A stretch of 5,560 nt of DNA from positions 1 to 5,560 of the forward strand of contig QFNC01000073.1 of assembly GCA_003240695.1 (NCBI GenBank). The letters are read 5' to 3'. Below the pieces are notes generated by a model, which saw nothing but the letters and a program-made list of their open reading frames with translations, was not told the origin of the DNA and searched no databases. The DNA comes from Pseudoxanthomonas suwonensis (lineage in GTDB: Bacteria > Pseudomonadota > Gammaproteobacteria > Xanthomonadales > Xanthomonadaceae). Below are positions 5,340 through 5,560 of the stretch, in pieces (within the stretch, counting starts at the first letter, position 1; every line of letters starts with the position of its first letter). A program made the translations under genes and the position numbers.

Positions 5340-5560
5340 TCAGCCCTCGTTGCGGACGGTGAGGTCCGCCCCGCCCTCCTCGATCTCGCCGATGACCCGC
5401 CAGGTGACCTCGGGCAGGTCCAGCTCCTCGTCCGCGGCCGTCACCGTGCAGGTGGTCTCCAGGCTGGTCCCGTCGATGCCGTCCGCGCAGTCCACCACGA
5501 GGTCCACCTTCTCGGTGCCCTCCCGGATCTCCGGGGCCGTCTCTCCCAGGATCGACTCGA
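5340..5560 (-). CDS. DUF4333-like protein, C-terminal part (gene start outside window)
   Basis: On the minus strand a frame is open from the right edge to a TGA whose complement is at 5340-5342, giving the last 72 residues of a protein. They are acidic and soluble-looking, without a membrane helix. The segment VDLVVDCADGIDGTSLETTCTVTAADE, containing two cysteines, followed by a beta-rich VTWRVIGEI...ADLTVRNEG, resembles the DUF4333 domain found at the C-terminus of actinobacterial lipoproteins and secreted proteins, where the pair of cysteines probably forms a disulphide. If so, the missing N-terminus should hold a signal peptide or lipobox. Codon choice is strongly G/C-ending as in the neighbours, which supports real coding. 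It converges with the XRE gene, 53 bases away. The domain call is by eye. Confidence 0.7.
   Translation of the reverse strand, partial: ESILGETAPEIREGTEKVDLVVDCADGIDGTSLETTCTVTAADEELDLPEVTWRVIGEIEEGGADLTVRNEG

Overview
The window reads as chromosomal DNA of a high-GC actinobacterium. Codons end mostly in G or C, Shine-Dalgarno sites are purine-rich, one promoter appears to make a leaderless mRNA, and the genes are of types common in Micrococcales. A Brachybacterium-like host is only a guess. I see no RNA gene, insertion sequence, CRISPR array or phage gene.

Left part (1-3342, plus strand). The 3' end of a small DUF2809-type membrane protein gene (1-396) is followed by 165 bases without a clear gene. 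Next is an amidohydrolase-superfamily gene (562-1854) with a very good ribosome binding site, but codon 11 is an in-frame TGA, so as written it is probably a pseudogene. All the metal-ligand residues downstream are intact. After 66 bases comes a complete sodium:solute symporter of the SSS family (1921-3342). The hydrolase and the symporter look like a catabolic pair that imports a small amide or peptide-like compound and cleaves it.

Middle (3343-3746). A 404-base non-coding stretch opens with a 14-bp tandem repeat that starts inside the last codons of the symporter and folds into a hairpin. It ends with three tandem 18-bp dyads, consensus TGTCAAGG-NN-CCTTGACA, spaced 22-23 bp apart and laid over a -35/-10 promoter whose predicted start point is the ATG of the next gene.

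Right part (3747-5286, plus strand). This is a three-gene unit: a CPBP-family intramembrane protease homologue, a 138-residue four-helix membrane protein with a DEFER loop motif, and a 66-residue XRE/Cro-type DNA-binding protein. The simplest model is an autoregulated membrane-stress or self-protection module in which the small XRE protein binds the operator array. That is inference; nothing here shows what signal or substrate is involved.

The right edge holds the 3' end of a minus-strand gene (5340-5560) resembling the C-terminal DUF4333 domain of actinobacterial lipoproteins, convergent with the XRE gene.
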